A stretch of 64,000 nt of DNA from assembly GCA_023910605.1 (NCBI GenBank), contig JAAVVV010000001.1, positions 2,098,698 to 2,162,697 on the forward strand. Direction: 5' to 3'. The DNA comes from Bosea sp. (in: a-proteobacteria). Lineage in GTDB: Bacteria > Pseudomonadota > Alphaproteobacteria > Rhizobiales > Beijerinckiaceae. The notes beneath the pieces are model-generated. The model saw nothing but the letters and a program-made list of their open reading frames with translations, had not been told where the DNA came from and did not search any database. Below are positions 19,139-30,110 of this stretch, one piece after another; the stretch's first letter is position 1, and the number at the start of each line of letters is the position of its first letter. The translations under genes were made by a program, and so were the position numbers.

Positions 19139-20654
19139 GCCTTCCAGTCTGGCAGCGAAAGGCAGGCTTTCGCTGGGCGCTCCAATCGCCATCGTCGACA
19201 TCGGGTCCAACTCGGTGCGTCTGGTCGTCTATGAGCATCTCTCGCGCTCGCCCACGCCCATCTTCAACGAGAAGGAGATGGCAGGTCTCGGCCGTGGCGT
19301 CGCCTCCAGCGGCGAACTTGCCGCCGATGCGGTGGAGAAAGCGCTCAGCGCGCTCCAGCGCTTCCGTATCCTGTGGGAGGCCATGGATGTGCGCGACGTC
19401 CGTGTCATCGCCACAGCGGCCGCGCGCTACGCCCGCAATGGCCCTGCCTTCCTTGATCAGGCCGAGGCCATCTGCGGTCAGCCGATCGAACTCATCTCCG
19501 GCGACCGTGAAGCGTTCCTGTCAGCGCTTGGCGTGGTCTCGGGCTTCGCCGAGCCCGACGGCGTGGTGGGTGATCTTGGCGGCGGCTCGCTGGAACTCAT
19601 CGATGTGGCTGGCGCGACGATCGGGGAGGGGGTGAGCGTGCCGCTGGGCGGGCTTGCCCTGCTGGATCGCTCCTGCAACTCGCTGCGCGCCGCCGAGAAG
19701 ATCGTGCGCGAGGAACTCGACAGGCTGCCGCAGGTCGAGGCCATGAAGGGCCGCAATTTCTACGCAGTCGGCGGCACATGGCGCGCGCTGGCCAAGCTGC
19801 ACCAGCGCCAGATGCACTATCCGCTGAGCGTGATGCATGGCTACACCGTGCCTGCGCGCGACGTGGCGGACTTTGCCCGCATGATTGAGCGCGTCGATGC
19901 GGACATCCTCGAATCAATCGATTCTGTCTCGTCTGCCCGCCGCCCGCTCCTCGCCTATGGCGCGCTGGTGCTTGATCACCTCATCAAGCGCGGCAGACCG
20001 AAGGCCGTGGTCATCTCCGCCCAGGGCGTGCGCGAGGGGCTGCTCCATGAGCAGCTTGACCCGGAGGAGCGCGCGGCCGATGCGTTGCTGCGCGCCGCCG
20101 GGGACTACAACGTCCTGCGCTCGCGCGATCCTGCCCATGCTGGAGATTTGATCGCCTTCGCCGATGAGTTCTTCGCCAGCGCCGGCATCGACGAAACCGC
20201 CGAAGAGCGCCGTCTGCGTCGCGCCGCCTGCCTGCTGGCAGACATAGGCTGGCGCGCCCACCCTGATTACCGTGGCGAGCAGAGCCTCAACGTCATCGCC
20301 CACGCCGCCTTCATCGGCCTCGACCATCCGGGCCGCGCCTATCTGTCCATGGCGGTGTTCTATCGCTATGCGGGGCTGAAGGAGGAGGGCATTTCGCTGC
20401 CGCTTCGCGAACTGACCGGAGCGCGCCTGCTGGAGCGGGCGCGGCTCCTCGGAGGGGTCATGCGGGTGGCCTACCTGCTGTCGGGCGCGATGAACGGCCT
20501 CTTGCCCCGCATGGGGCTGACGGCGACGGACAAGAAGGTTGTGCTCAACGTGCCGCGCGGGCTTGCCTCCCTCGCCAGCGACCGCGTCGCCAGCCGCCTC
20601 AAGCAGCTCGCCAAGCTTCTGGGCAAGGATTCCTCGATCGTGCTGGGTGCATGA
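19083..20654 (+). CDS. ppx: Ppx/GppA-family exopolyphosphatase
   Basis: A 523-residue member of the actin-fold Ppx/GppA phosphatases, which degrade polyphosphate or pppGpp. The two phosphate loops are [16 protein letters not shown] near residue 36 and [15 protein letters not shown] near 160. A C-terminal HD-like helical domain follows ([20 protein letters not shown]). The GTG at 19083 overlaps ppk by 56 bases; a GTG at 19128 would leave only 11 bases of overlap and is also possible. Neither has a strong ribosome site, so translation probably depends on ppk. The pair gives linked synthesis and breakdown of polyphosphate. Confidence 0.93.
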   Translation: MENPLPSQVLSTSPAVAAEPSSLAAKGRLSLGAPIAIVDIGSNSVRLVVYEHLSRSPTPIFNEKEMAGLGRGVASSGELAADAVEKALSALQRFRILWEAMDVRDVRVIATAAARYARNGPAFLDQAEAICGQPIELISGDREAFLSALGVVSGFAEPDGVVGDLGGGSLELIDVAGATIGEGVSVPLGGLALLDRSCNSLRAAEKIVREELDRLPQVEAMKGRNFYAVGGTWRALAKLHQRQMHYPLSVMHGYTVPARDVADFARMIERVDADILESIDSVSSARRPLLAYGALVLDHLIKRGRPKAVVISAQGVREGLLHEQLDPEERAADALLRAAGDYNVLRSRDPAHAGDLIAFADEFFASAGIDETAEERRLRRAACLLADIGWRAHPDYRGEQSLNVIAHAAFIGLDHPGRAYLSMAVFYRYAGLKEEGISLPLRELTGARLLERARLLGGVMRVAYLLSGAMNGLLPRMGLTATDKKVVLNVPRGLASLASDRVASRLKQLAKLLGKDSSIVLGA

Positions 20655-20664
20655 AAGGTCAGGT

Positions 20665-21807
20665 TCACGCCTCGACCGAGACCCGCCCGCCGCGCATCCT
20701 CAGCGCCAGCTGCCCGGCCTTGAGCGCCAGCGCCTTGTCCCCGAACAGGGTGCGACGCCAGCCCTTGAGCGCGGGCACGTCGGCCTCGTCGTCATTGGCG
20801 ATGGCTTCGAGGTCATCCACCGTCGCGATGATCTTCGGGGCCACGCGCTCGGCGTCGGAGATCGCCTTGAGCAGCACCTTCATCAGGTCGAGCACGGCGC
20901 CGTTGCCGCCGCGCGCGTGATCCCGCTCCATGCGCGGCAAGGTCTTGTGGTCGACGAGCAGGGCGCGTTCGACTGCGGCCAGCACCTCCTGACCGGCTCG
21001 GGAGCGCTCGAAGCCGCGAGGGAGCGAGCGCAGATCGGCGAGGCCCTCCGGGTCGCGTGGCGCACGCTGGACGATGTCCATCAGCGCGTCATCCTTGAGC
21101 ACGCGCCCGCGCGGCACGTCCTTGGTCTGCGCCTCGGTCTCGCGCCAGCCCGCCAGCTCCATGAGCAGCGCCACCTCGCGCGGCTTGCGCACACGGCCGC
21201 GCAGCCTCAGCCAGGCATCTTGGGGCCTGGTCTCATAGGTGCCTGGGTGGTTGAGCACGAGCATTTCCTCGTCAAGCCAGCTCATCCGGCCCGTCGTTGC
21301 GAGGTCCGCCTTGAGCGCCATATAGATGTCGCGCAGATGGGTGACGTCGGACAGCGCATAGGACAGCTGCGCATCGCTCAGCGGCCGGCGCGACCAGTCC
21401 GTGAACCGGGACGACTTGTCGATGCGCGCCTTGGCCAGATCATTGGCGAGCTGCTCGTAGCCGACCGAATCTCCATAGCCGCAGACCATCGCCGCGATCT
21501 GCGTGTCGAACAGCGGCTTGGGCAGCATCCTGCCCAGATTCCAGACGATCTCGAGATCCTGCCGCGCAGCGTGAAACACCTTCACGACCTGCTCATCTGC
21601 CATCAGCGCGAAGAACGGCGCAAGGTCGAGCCCATCGGCCAGCGGGTCAACCAGCAGGCCCTCCTTGGGCGAGGCCATCTGGAGCAGGCACAGTTTCGGA
21701 TAATAGGTCGAGTCGCGCAGAAACTCCGTGTCGATCGTCACGAACGGATGCGTTGCCAGACGGGTGCAGGCGGCGGCGAGATCCGCCGTTGTGGTGATCA
21801 GGTTCAT
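20665..21807 (-). CDS. rnd: Ribonuclease D
   Basis: A 380-residue 3'-5' exoribonuclease of the DEDD family acting in tRNA 3' maturation. Metal-binding residues are Asp26 and Glu28 in [10 protein letters not shown], Asp84 in HAARQDLEI, and the Tyr150-x3-Asp154 motif in [10 protein letters not shown]. This makes it DEDDy type. An HRDC domain lies around residues 205-290. The gene converges with ppx, 10 bases apart, and reads leftwards alone toward the universal stress protein gene. Confidence 0.95.
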   Translation of the reverse strand: MNLITTTADLAAACTRLATHPFVTIDTEFLRDSTYYPKLCLLQMASPKEGLLVDPLADGLDLAPFFALMADEQVVKVFHAARQDLEIVWNLGRMLPKPLFDTQIAAMVCGYGDSVGYEQLANDLAKARIDKSSRFTDWSRRPLSDAQLSYALSDVTHLRDIYMALKADLATTGRMSWLDEEMLVLNHPGTYETRPQDAWLRLRGRVRKPREVALLMELAGWRETEAQTKDVPRGRVLKDDALMDIVQRAPRDPEGLADLRSLPRGFERSRAGQEVLAAVERALLVDHKTLPRMERDHARGGNGAVLDLMKVLLKAISDAERVAPKIIATVDDLEAIANDDEADVPALKGWRRTLFGDKALALKAGQLALRMRGGRVSVEA

Positions 21808-21863
21808 CTCCCGCGATTAACAAGCGGGCGGGTTGGCGTCGAGTCCCCAAGCCGCGAAGGCCT

Positions 21864-21908
21864 GCCTCGCCGGATGGGCAGGGGCAGGCGCGCCGGGGCA
21901 GGCGAGGC
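21864..21908 (-). terminator. Inverted repeat after the universal stress protein gene
   Basis: Perfect eight-base arms, GCCTCGCC (21864-21871) and GGCGAGGC (21901-21908), directly abut the stop codon of the leftward stress-protein gene. The 29-base G-rich loop and the lack of a T-run make terminator function uncertain. Confidence 0.25.
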
Positions 21909-22760
21909 TCAGTAGGCCATCAGAAGCGGGGTGGCGGCGCTCTGCACCATCGAGATGGTGACGCCGCCAAGCACGAACTGGCGCAGGCGCGAATGGCCAT
22001 AACCGCCCATCGCGATAAGTTCGGCCCAGGTGCTGGTGGCATGGTCGTCGATCAGCCGCGCCACCGGCCCGGCCGCCACCGACAGCTCGACGATGTTGGC
22101 GTGGATGCCCTTGCGTGACAGGTGCCGCGCGAAATCCGCGCCCGGCAGCGACTTGGCCATGTCCTTGTCGCCGACGACCGAGACGATGTCGACATGCTTG
22201 ATCTGGCCGAACAGGCCCAGCATGTCGCCAGCGGCGCGGGCGGCATGGGCCGTTCCATCCCAGGCGATCACAGCCTTGGTCACGCCGTCGATCGGCGGGC
22301 GCTTCGGCGTCGCCACAAGGACCGGCCGGCCCGAGCGGAACAGCGCCTCCTCAAGTACCGTGGCCCGTGAGTCCATCGGCGCTTCGGGCTGGTCCACCAC
22401 GATGAGATCGGCGGCGCGGGCGGCGCGCACGGCGATCTCGGAGCTTTCGCCGAGATTGTCTATCACCACCTGGATGTCGGCGTTCACGCCGGCAAGGCGC
22501 GCGGCGGTGCGGGCGGCGTCGGCGGCTGCATCCGCCTTGGCCTTGGTCTTGGCGTTGAGGTCGCTGACCAGCGATGATGCCAGTGACATCCAGATCGGCG
22601 AATAGGGGGTGGCGAGCTGCTGGGTGGAGATGGTGATGGAGAGATGCGCGCCATGCGCCGCCGCGAGCTTGAGCGCCTGCTGGAGCGCGGCTTCGGGCAG
22701 CGTCTCGCCGGCCCGGATAATGCAGGCGAGGTCGGCGATGCGCTTGGGGTATGGGGTCAT
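21909..22760 (-). CDS. Tandem universal stress protein (UspA family)
   Basis: A 283-residue protein with two UspA folds, roughly residues 1-145 and 150-283. Only the second half keeps a nucleotide-loop-like pattern near the end (MGGYGHSRLRQFVLGGVT); the first half is degenerate there. Such proteins accumulate under starvation or stress and bind ATP or other ligands. The ATG at 22760 has AAGAGG upstream, which rules out the longer frame reaching 22994. It lies 121 bases downstream of the propionyl-CoA carboxylase beta gene in the same direction. Confidence 0.9.
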   Translation of the reverse strand: MTPYPKRIADLACIIRAGETLPEAALQQALKLAAAHGAHLSITISTQQLATPYSPIWMSLASSLVSDLNAKTKAKADAAADAARTAARLAGVNADIQVVIDNLGESSEIAVRAARAADLIVVDQPEAPMDSRATVLEEALFRSGRPVLVATPKRPPIDGVTKAVIAWDGTAHAARAAGDMLGLFGQIKHVDIVSVVGDKDMAKSLPGADFARHLSRKGIHANIVELSVAAGPVARLIDDHATSTWAELIAMGGYGHSRLRQFVLGGVTISMVQSAATPLLMAY

Positions 22761-22881
22761 GATGGCCTCTTGGGGGACGTGAAACAAGTCCAACCTATGG
22801 CAAGGGCCATCAGGCTTGCTGATCTGGATCAAGACGCCGCAAGGCGCGTCGCCGCACCGGTGACGGTGGGGTTGCGCCCTG

Positions 22882-24408
22882 TCAGAGAGGAATGTTGTCG
22901 TGCTTGCGCCAGGGCGCCTCGGTCTGCTTGGCGCGCAGCATGGCCAGCGCGCGCGCCACCCTCCTGCGGGTGGAGTGCGGCATGATGACCTCATCGATGT
23001 AGCCGCGTTCGGCGGCGACGAACGGGCTCATGAAGCGGTCTTCATAGGCCTTGGTCTGCGCCGCGATGGTCTCGGCATCGCCGCCGCGGAAGATGATCTC
23101 CACCGCGCCCTTCGCGCCCATTACGGCGATCTGCGCCGTGGGCCAGGCATAGTTGATGTCGGCGCCGATATGCTTCGAGGCCATCACGTCGTAGGCGCCG
23201 CCATAGGCCTTGCGGGTGATGCAGGTCACCAGCGGCACGGTGCATTGCGAATAGGCGAAGAGCAGCTTGGCGCCGTGCTTGATGAGCCCGCCATACTCCT
23301 GCGCGGTGCCCGGAAGGAAGCCCGGCACGTCCACAAAGGTCACGATCGGGATCTCGAATGCGTTGCAGAAGCGCACGAAACGCGCCGCCTTGCGGGAGGC
23401 GTCCGAGTCCAGCACGCCGGCCAGAACCATCGGCTGGTTGGCGACAAAGCCCACGGTGCGCCCTTCCATACGGCCGAAACCGGTGATGATGTTCCTGGCG
23501 AAGGCTTCCTGCAGCTCGAAGAATTCGCCCTCATCCACGGTCTTGAGGATGAGCTCGCGCATGTCATAGGGCTTGTTGGCATTGTCGGGGATGAGCGTGT
23601 CGAGGCTCATGTCCACCCGGTCGGGCACATCGAAGCTCGGCATCTCGGGCGCGCCGGCCATGTTGTTGGCGGGCAGGAAATCGATGAGGCGGCGCACCTG
23701 CAACAGGGCCTCGACATCATTGTCGAAGGCGCCGTCGGCGATCGAGGACTTGCTGGTGTGGATCTTCGCTCCGCCCAGCTCCTCGGCTGTCACAGTCTCG
23801 TTGGTCACCGTCTTCACCACATCCGGGCCGGTCACGAACATGTAGCTCGTGTCACGCACCATGAAGATGAAGTCGGTCATGGCGGGCGAATAGACATCCC
23901 CGCCCGCGCACGGCCCCATGATCACCGAAATCTGCGGGATGACGCCGCTGGCCTGCACATTGCGCTTGAACACCTCGGCGAAGCCGCCGAGCGAGGCCAC
24001 ACCCTCCTGGATGCGCGCACCGCCCGAATCGATCAGCCCGACGATGGGCGCGCGCATCTTCAACGCCATGTCCTGGATCTTCATGATCTTGGCGGCATGC
24101 GTCTCGGACAGCGATCCGCCAAACACGGTGAAGTCCTTGGCATAGACGAACACGGTCCGGCCATTGACCGTGCCCCAGCCCGTCACGACGCCGTCGCCGG
24201 GGATCTTGTTCTTCTCCATGCCGAAATCCGTGCAGCGATGCTGCACGAACATGTCGAACTCCTCGAAGCTGCCATGGTCGAGCAGGACTTCGATGCGTTC
24301 GCGCGCCGTCAGCTTGCCGCGCTTGTGCTGCGCGCTGATGCGGGCTTCGCCGCCGCCGAGGCGGGCGTTCTCCCGGCGGGCTTCAAGCTGGTCGAGCATG
24401 TCTTTCAT
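22882..24408 (-). CDS. pccB: Propionyl-CoA carboxylase beta subunit (carboxyltransferase)
   Basis: A 508-residue acyl-CoA carboxylase carboxyltransferase subunit. It moves CO2 from biotin to propionyl-CoA to give methylmalonyl-CoA. The two crotonase-like halves are evident: [12 protein letters not shown] and [19 protein letters not shown] in the first, and [20 protein letters not shown] with [11 protein letters not shown] in the second. Start at ATG 24408 gives the family N-terminus ([17 protein letters not shown]). The biotin carboxylase/BCCP subunit gene pccA is not in this window, so the subunit must pair with one encoded elsewhere. Confidence 0.95.
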   Translation of the reverse strand: MKDMLDQLEARRENARLGGGEARISAQHKRGKLTARERIEVLLDHGSFEEFDMFVQHRCTDFGMEKNKIPGDGVVTGWGTVNGRTVFVYAKDFTVFGGSLSETHAAKIMKIQDMALKMRAPIVGLIDSGGARIQEGVASLGGFAEVFKRNVQASGVIPQISVIMGPCAGGDVYSPAMTDFIFMVRDTSYMFVTGPDVVKTVTNETVTAEELGGAKIHTSKSSIADGAFDNDVEALLQVRRLIDFLPANNMAGAPEMPSFDVPDRVDMSLDTLIPDNANKPYDMRELILKTVDEGEFFELQEAFARNIITGFGRMEGRTVGFVANQPMVLAGVLDSDASRKAARFVRFCNAFEIPIVTFVDVPGFLPGTAQEYGGLIKHGAKLLFAYSQCTVPLVTCITRKAYGGAYDVMASKHIGADINYAWPTAQIAVMGAKGAVEIIFRGGDAETIAAQTKAYEDRFMSPFVAAERGYIDEVIMPHSTRRRVARALAMLRAKQTEAPWRKHDNIPL

Positions 24409-24573
24409 GGCAGCGTCTCGCGAGGGCGTCGGAACTTGAAACCCTCTGATAGCCATCATTGCGCGGCAATTCCATCCGGCAAAAGGAGGCCTCCGGATGC
24501 GCAAGAGCGCAAGCCCCGGGGACGCCGGGCCGCGTCTTGGCCAGCGAGGCGCTGATCTGCGCGGAACGCCCTG

Positions 24574-25638
24574 TCAGAGCGCAAACGCCTCGTTGATCGC
24601 GCTCTTCACGCCGCCGCCCATCTGCGGGCCGCCGCCGGCCACGTAGATGGCCTCGCCCAGCACCACCGCGCCCATGCCATGGCGCGGCGTCAGCATCGGC
24701 GCGTGGCTCTCCCAGCGGTCGGTGGCCGGGTTGTAGGCCTCGTTCTGGCCATAGACGCGGTTGGTGCCTTCCCCGCCCATCACGAAGATGCGGTCCTTGA
24801 ACCAGACGGCGCCCTGGCCCGAGCGTGCCGTGGGCAGGGGCTGGCGGAAGGTCCAGGCATCGGTCTTCGGATCGTAGCTATGGTGCAGGTTGGAGTTGGT
24901 GTGGAAGGAATCCACCCGCCCGCCGATGATGTGGATGAGCCCGTTCACGGCCACGATGCCGCAGTGGTCGCGGCCAAGCGGCATGGGTTGGCGGCGCGTG
25001 TAGCGATCGGCCCTGGTGTCATAGACCACGTGCCAGTCGATCGAGCGGCGGTTGTCGGAGCCGATGGCGCCGCCGATGATGTGGATGTTGTCGCCCAGAG
25101 CGATGCAGGCCATGGCGCCACAGGCCTCGGGCAGGCGCCTCACGGCAGCCCATCGTGTGCCGTCGAATGCGAAGGCGCCGTCATGGGGCGTGCGGTTCTG
25201 CTCGATGAAGCCGCCAAAGGCATAGATGCGTTCGCCAAGCGTCGCGACGCCGACATGGTTCGAGCCGCGCGGATGCTCCGCGAGCTGCTCCCAGCGGTCG
25301 GCGGCGGGGTCGTAGGCATGATGGTAGTTCTTGTCCACGCGCTGCTCGGCATAGCCACCGATCAGGTGCATGCGTCCGCGATATTCCACCGCCCAGGCCA
25401 TTTCCGTGCGTGGGATCGGCAGCGGCGCGCGCGGCCGCCAGGCTCCTTGCGCGGCCGCCTTCGGCGCCGGGCTTTCGGTCACGGCATGCTCGGCATGAAG
25501 CGCCGGCATGTCGATCCGTCCCGGCTGGTTGAGCCGTTCGAACTGGCCCGCATGATGCTGGTGCGGGTTCTGCGCGAGTGCGGGCGCGGCGAGCGCGGCC
25601 GTGGCGCTGGCAAGGAGGCTGCGGCGGGATAGGGACAT
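24574..25638 (-). CDS. Exported kelch-repeat protein
   Basis: A 354-residue protein with an N-terminal export signal ([19 protein letters not shown]). The twin arginine fits a Tat signal, though the motif is not the full consensus. A His-rich linker ([10 protein letters not shown]) follows, then about five to six kelch blades. The repeats show as [49 protein letters not shown] and IYVAGGG, each followed by a [11 protein letters not shown] segment. Kelch propellers include sialate epimerases and galactose oxidases. No metal ligands of the oxidase are evident, so the role may be binding or isomerisation of a sugar. It is transcribed divergently from aspS. Confidence 0.85.
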   Translation of the reverse strand: MSLSRRSLLASATAALAAPALAQNPHQHHAGQFERLNQPGRIDMPALHAEHAVTESPAPKAAAQGAWRPRAPLPIPRTEMAWAVEYRGRMHLIGGYAEQRVDKNYHHAYDPAADRWEQLAEHPRGSNHVGVATLGERIYAFGGFIEQNRTPHDGAFAFDGTRWAAVRRLPEACGAMACIALGDNIHIIGGAIGSDNRRSIDWHVVYDTRADRYTRRQPMPLGRDHCGIVAVNGLIHIIGGRVDSFHTNSNLHHSYDPKTDAWTFRQPLPTARSGQGAVWFKDRIFVMGGEGTNRVYGQNEAYNPATDRWESHAPMLTPRHGMGAVVLGEAIYVAGGGPQMGGGVKSAINEAFAL

Positions 25639-25778
25639 GGCGTCGGCCCTTGGCTGGAAAGAGCCAGATGCTAGCGCAGTCGCGCGCCCGCGTCACGGGC
25701 CGCCGGACCTTGACAATCCGCCCCCCAGCGCCGACTGACGTCGCTCGCAAAATCAACCATCTGCGCCCGAGATCCATC

Positions 25779-27554
25779 ATGTCGATGCACCGTTACCGCA
25801 CCCACACCTGCGGCGCTCTCCGCGAGGAGCACGTCGGCGAGGTCGTCCGCATCTCAGGCTGGTGCCATCGCATCCGCGATCATGGCGGCGTGCTCTTCAT
25901 CGATCTGCGCGATCACTACGGCATGATGCAATGCGTGGCCGATCCGGACAGCCCGGCCTTCAAGGCGGTCGAGCAGGTGCGCTCCGAATGGTGCGTCCGC
26001 ATCGACGGCAAGGTGCGCCGCCGGCCCGAGGGCACCACCAACGCCGACTTGCCCACCGGCATGGTCGAGATCTTCATCACCGACATGGAAGTGCTCGGCC
26101 CTGCCGCCGAATTGCCCCTGCAGGTCTTTGGCGATCAGCAGTATCCCGAGGACACGCGGCTCAAGTACCGCTTCCTCGACCTGCGCCGCGAGAAGCTCCA
26201 CCAGAACATCATGACCCGCGGCGCCATCGTCGACGCCATGCGCCGGCGCATGAAGGGGCAAGGCTTCTTCGAGTTCCAGACCCCGATTCTTACCGCTTCC
26301 AGTCCCGAGGGCGCGCGCGACTTCCTGGTGCCGAGCCGCATCCATCCCGGCAAGTTCTACGCGCTGCCGCAGGCGCCCCAGCAGTACAAGCAGCTCATCA
26401 TGATGGCGGGCTTCGACCGCTACTTCCAGATCGCGCCCTGCTTCCGCGACGAGGACCCGCGCGCCGACCGCTTGCCCGGCGAATTCTACCAGCTTGATCT
26501 GGAGATGAGCTTCGTCACGCAGGAGGACGTGTTCGCCGCGGTCGAGCCGGTCATCACCGGCATTTTCGAGGAGTTCGGCGGCGGCCGGCCTGTCACCAGG
26601 AGCTGGCCGCGCATTCCCTATGCGGAATCGATGGCGAAGTACGGCACCGACAAGCCGGACCTGCGCAACCCGCTGGTGATGCAGGATGTCTCGGACATCA
26701 TGCGCGGATCGGGCTTCAAGGTCTTCGCGCGTATTCTGGAAGAGCCGAAGAACCGCGTCTGGGCAATTCCTGCGCCCGGCGGCGGCAGCCGCGCCTTCTG
26801 CGACCGGATGAACAGCTGGGCGCAGGGTGAGGGCCAGCCGGGCATGGGCTACATCATGTGGAAGGAAGGGGCCGGCGCAGGCCCCGTCGCCAACAACATC
26901 GGCCCGGAGAAGACCGGGGCCGTGCGCGCCCAGCTTGGGCTTGCCGATGGCGACGCCTGCTTCTTCGTCGCGGGCGATCCGGAGAAGTTCGTGAAGTTTG
27001 CCGGGATGGCCCGCACCAAGGTCGGCGAGGACCTGAACCTCATCGACAAGGAGCGCTTCGAGCTGGCCTGGATCGTCGATTTCCCGATGTTCGAATGGAA
27101 CGAGGACGAGAAGAAGGTCGATTTCAGCCATAACCCGTTCTCTATGCCGCAGGGCGGGCTCGAGGCGCTGAAGACGCAGGACCCGGTCACGATCAAGGCC
27201 TTCCAGTACGACATCGCCTGCAACGGCTTCGAGATCGCCTCAGGCGGCATCCGCAACCACCGGCCCGAGGCCATGGTGAAGGCCTTCGAGATCGCCGGCT
27301 ACGGCGAAAGCGACGTGATCGAGCGCTTCGGCGGCATGTATCGCGCCTTCCAGTATGGCGCGCCGCCCCATGGCGGCATGGCGGCGGGCGTTGACCGCAT
27401 CGTCATGCTGCTGTGCGGCACCGCGAATCTGCGCGAGATCTCGCTGTTCCCCATGAACCAGCAGGCGCTGGACGTGTTGATGGGCGCGCCGGGCGACGTC
27501 ACGCCCAGGCAGCTGCGCGAGCTTCACATCAGGCTGAATCTCCCGGAGAAGTGA
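25779..27554 (+). CDS. aspS: Aspartyl-tRNA synthetase
   Basis: A 591-residue bacterial-type class II synthetase. It has the N-terminal anticodon-binding OB fold ([20 protein letters not shown]), the motif 2 region ([17 protein letters not shown]), the bacterial GAD insertion (about residues 290-420) and motif 3 near the end ([11 protein letters not shown]). ATG 25779 is used; a second ATG six bases later is equally possible. Whether the enzyme is discriminating or also charges tRNA-Asn cannot be decided here. A small lipoprotein gene starts 3 bases after its stop. Confidence 0.97.
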   Translation: MSMHRYRTHTCGALREEHVGEVVRISGWCHRIRDHGGVLFIDLRDHYGMMQCVADPDSPAFKAVEQVRSEWCVRIDGKVRRRPEGTTNADLPTGMVEIFITDMEVLGPAAELPLQVFGDQQYPEDTRLKYRFLDLRREKLHQNIMTRGAIVDAMRRRMKGQGFFEFQTPILTASSPEGARDFLVPSRIHPGKFYALPQAPQQYKQLIMMAGFDRYFQIAPCFRDEDPRADRLPGEFYQLDLEMSFVTQEDVFAAVEPVITGIFEEFGGGRPVTRSWPRIPYAESMAKYGTDKPDLRNPLVMQDVSDIMRGSGFKVFARILEEPKNRVWAIPAPGGGSRAFCDRMNSWAQGEGQPGMGYIMWKEGAGAGPVANNIGPEKTGAVRAQLGLADGDACFFVAGDPEKFVKFAGMARTKVGEDLNLIDKERFELAWIVDFPMFEWNEDEKKVDFSHNPFSMPQGGLEALKTQDPVTIKAFQYDIACNGFEIASGGIRNHRPEAMVKAFEIAGYGESDVIERFGGMYRAFQYGAPPHGGMAAGVDRIVMLLCGTANLREISLFPMNQQALDVLMGAPGDVTPRQLRELHIRLNLPEK

Positions 27555-27557
27555 GCC

Positions 27558-27875
27558 GTGCCTGCCGTCCGGGTTCGGGCGCGTCCGGTGCTGGGCGCGC
27601 TGGCCGTGCCGTTGCTTCTGGCAGCCTGCCAGGGCGCGTCCACCTATCCGCCCGGCTCGCCGGAAAGGGCCGCAGCGGCCGTCTCGCGCGGCTATGATTG
27701 CGGCCTGAGGGTTGAGCGCCGACGCGTGGTCGCGACCTATCGCAGAGAGGAGCGCCGCCGCTTTCTCGGCGCCAACCAGAGCTTCGCCGTGCAGTCCTAC
27801 AACGCCCCGCGTGCCTGCGGCGCAGCCGAGCGCGGGCGGGTGGCGGAAGAGTTGCGCGAACTTGCCCGGCGCTGA
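27558..27875 (+). CDS. Small predicted lipoprotein
   Basis: A 105-residue protein with a lipobox (LLLAAC, Cys at residue 24), preceded by a short Arg-containing n-region and a hydrophobic stretch. It is therefore probably a lipid-anchored envelope protein. The mature part is basic (RVERRRVVATYRREERRRF) with further Cys residues in YDCGLR and PRACGAA. The GTG start lies 3 bases after aspS, so it is probably cotranscribed. The family is not recognised. Confidence 0.7.
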   Translation: MPAVRVRARPVLGALAVPLLLAACQGASTYPPGSPERAAAAVSRGYDCGLRVERRRVVATYRREERRRFLGANQSFAVQSYNAPRACGAAERGRVAEELRELARR

Positions 27876-27888
27876 GCGCGCCGGCCCG

Positions 27889-29727
27889 TCACTCGGCCTT
27901 GGCCTGAACCTCGATCTTGTCGAATATCTCCTTCGGCGCGGCCATGACGCCCACCGCGTCGGCGACGCCGATGCCTGAGGCCGAGCGCGCGCGAAGGTCG
28001 ATCGACAACGTGCCGGGGCGGGCGACGAAGCGGGCAATGGCCCCCGTGAGCGCCTTGGCTCCATCGGAATCGCCGAGGATGGCAGGCAGGCCCACCGCTG
28101 CGAGCATGCCCCATTCGCGCCGCACGGCATCAGGCTGCTTGCGCGCCTTCGCCGCTTCCCGCGCGATGAACTTCTCGAAGCCGCCGAGATTCTGGACCAC
28201 GAGGCTCACGCGCTGCGCCGCAGCCGAAAGCCACGCCACCTGCGCCAGCGCGCTGTCGGTGGAGAACGCATCCTTGCTCACGCCGGAGAGCTGGCCGGAG
28301 AGGGTGAGCCCCAGCATCTCCTTGCCCGAGATGTTCAGCGCCTTGATGTCGAGGCGCTCGGTGTCGCGCTGCCAAGCGAGATCGGCGAGCCAGGACAGGT
28401 TGACGTCCTTGTAGCCCATGGCGACGAGATCGCGCACGCCCTGCTCCTCCGAGTTGGCAGACAGGGGGGCTGCGAACTCTTCGGCCGAGAAGCGCAACGC
28501 GGTCGGAACGCCGTCGATCTGTCCGCCGAAACCGATCTCCATCGCCTTCACAGAGGCACGGAAGATCTCCGGCGGCTTGCCGCGCTGCGGCCGTTTCGGC
28601 TCCGGGTCCTGCACTGAGAAGCCCTTGACGCGGATGGTGCCGAGTTGCGGGATGAGCCGCTTGTAATCCGTAATCAGCGCCGTCGCATCGCCGCGCTCCA
28701 GCATCTCTATGGCGGCGCGGAGTGCATTGCGGATGCTGAAGTCGCGCATCTCAAGCTCGTCGATCGACATCTTTCCGGGGCTGACCTCGATCTTCAGCCC
28801 GCTCATGACGAAGCCCGGCGCCTGCGCCTGATCGCTGAAGCGGATGCGCGCAATCTCGAAGCGGCCCTTGCCGGCGTCGCCATCGGACTCGCCCCTCAAG
28901 CCTTCCGCCTCGCCGACGCCGTACTCAAAGTTTTCAAGGAAGCCGAAGATGCGGCCGACGCTGGCCATGTCCGCGGCGTTCGGCAGCTTATCGCCGCCAC
29001 CGGCCGCCTTCTGCCTCTCGGAGATGGCTATGACCTCGTTCATGGCCGTGAGCACCGGGGCCTTGCTGGGCCGCGCCATGGTGTCGCGCAGGGTCACGCG
29101 GTCGATGCTCATGCGGCCCTTGCCCTCAGGAAGGTCGGTCACGAAGTCGCGGTAGGCAAGGGAGCGCATGATCGGCGCCATCGCTACGGCGGAGGGATCC
29201 GGAACCGAACTGGTCAGCACACGTGCGATCAGCGGCAGGTTGAGCGCCTCGGCCGTGGTCTGGCCGATCCGCACCCGCGCCACGCCCGCAGCCTTCTCGC
29301 TGGCGGTCCCCTCGATCGCGCCCACGCTCAGCCCGCCGATCACCCCGGCGGTGATGTTGGACAGGCTCAGGTCCCTGTAGCGCGTGACCCTCGAGACGCT
29401 GTCCAAGGACTGCGTGGCGATGACCTCCGGGATGGTGACCGTGGCGGCCTGCAGGCGGGCCACGCTGGCGGCGATGTCCGGGCCGCCCCTGGTCAGGATC
29501 GCGGTGATGTCCTCTCGGCTGAGCGGCGTGTCCCGCACCTCCATGCGCGGGATGTCGATGCGCATGAAGCCAAGATCGAAGCGCAGGTCGGTAAGGCTGT
29601 GGTCGGCCGCGCCGGCAGCCGACGACAGGCCGACGATGAGAGCCGCGACGCCAGCGAGCCGCGCCAACGGCGATGCGAAGGCTGGACGAAGCGAGGCAGG
29701 GGCGAGATGGGAGGGGGGCTGACGCAT
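27889..29727 (-). CDS. Large exported protein of unrecognised family
   Basis: A 612-residue protein with a signal peptide (ARLAGVAALIVGLSSAAGA, cleavage near residue 40). The mature region is rich in alternating beta-like segments. Examples are TDLRFDLGFMRIDIPRMEVRDT, SIDELEMRDFSIRNALRAAIEMLERGD and TIRVKGFSVQDPEPKRPQRG. The pattern of short amphipathic strands resembles envelope proteins of the AsmA/translocation type only in a general way. ATG at 29727 is preceded by AAAGGA, so upstream in-frame extension is unlikely. It converges with the lipoprotein gene, 13 bases apart. No function is proposed. Confidence 0.8.
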   Translation of the reverse strand: MRQPPSHLAPASLRPAFASPLARLAGVAALIVGLSSAAGAADHSLTDLRFDLGFMRIDIPRMEVRDTPLSREDITAILTRGGPDIAASVARLQAATVTIPEVIATQSLDSVSRVTRYRDLSLSNITAGVIGGLSVGAIEGTASEKAAGVARVRIGQTTAEALNLPLIARVLTSSVPDPSAVAMAPIMRSLAYRDFVTDLPEGKGRMSIDRVTLRDTMARPSKAPVLTAMNEVIAISERQKAAGGGDKLPNAADMASVGRIFGFLENFEYGVGEAEGLRGESDGDAGKGRFEIARIRFSDQAQAPGFVMSGLKIEVSPGKMSIDELEMRDFSIRNALRAAIEMLERGDATALITDYKRLIPQLGTIRVKGFSVQDPEPKRPQRGKPPEIFRASVKAMEIGFGGQIDGVPTALRFSAEEFAAPLSANSEEQGVRDLVAMGYKDVNLSWLADLAWQRDTERLDIKALNISGKEMLGLTLSGQLSGVSKDAFSTDSALAQVAWLSAAAQRVSLVVQNLGGFEKFIAREAAKARKQPDAVRREWGMLAAVGLPAILGDSDGAKALTGAIARFVARPGTLSIDLRARSASGIGVADAVGVMAAPKEIFDKIEVQAKAE

Positions 29728-30110
29728 GATGGCGTCCTTTCCAGCTGGCTTCGATGCACGCCGCGTATCAGGAGCGCCTTCCGATCCGATAAACGCAAAG
29801 CCTCGAATCGCGCATGAGATTACAAGCATTCACCGTACAAGACACGAACGGATCCTGTCAGCTTGCCAGATGCTGCCGCGCCCCGGCAAGTTCCTTGTCG
29901 GAACTGCACGCTTACTCAAGCAAGCCGGTCGCGTTCAATGCCCGCCGGGGGCCCCGCTGAAGGTCAGCCCTTGCGACCCGCTTCCTGATGCCGTTCAGAC
30001 CGCGTTTGTCGAACCACGATGCCGCCCCGTTCCCGGCTGCTCCCCAGCGCAATGAGCGGGTCGCTGCAACATGCGCCGCCGCTGTCGAATCGGCGGTCTT
30101 GGGGCTGGTT
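29728..30110. other. Gene-free interval with an inverted repeat
   Basis: These 383 bases lie between the start of the large exported protein gene and the end of erpA. No convincing coding frame, tRNA, SRP-RNA motif or tmRNA motif is seen on either strand. The only clear structure is AGTTCC-TTGTC-GGAACT at 29889-29905, a perfect six-base inverted repeat. It must include the promoter of the exported protein gene. The rest is unexplained. Confidence 0.4.

Noticed and set aside
25710..25738. TTGACA upstream of aspS as a promoter
   Set aside because: The -35 is perfect, but no acceptable -10 lies 16-18 bases downstream.
29728..30110. Search for SRP RNA, tmRNA or RNase P RNA in the long gap
   Set aside because: None of the conserved core sequences of these RNAs was found on either strand.
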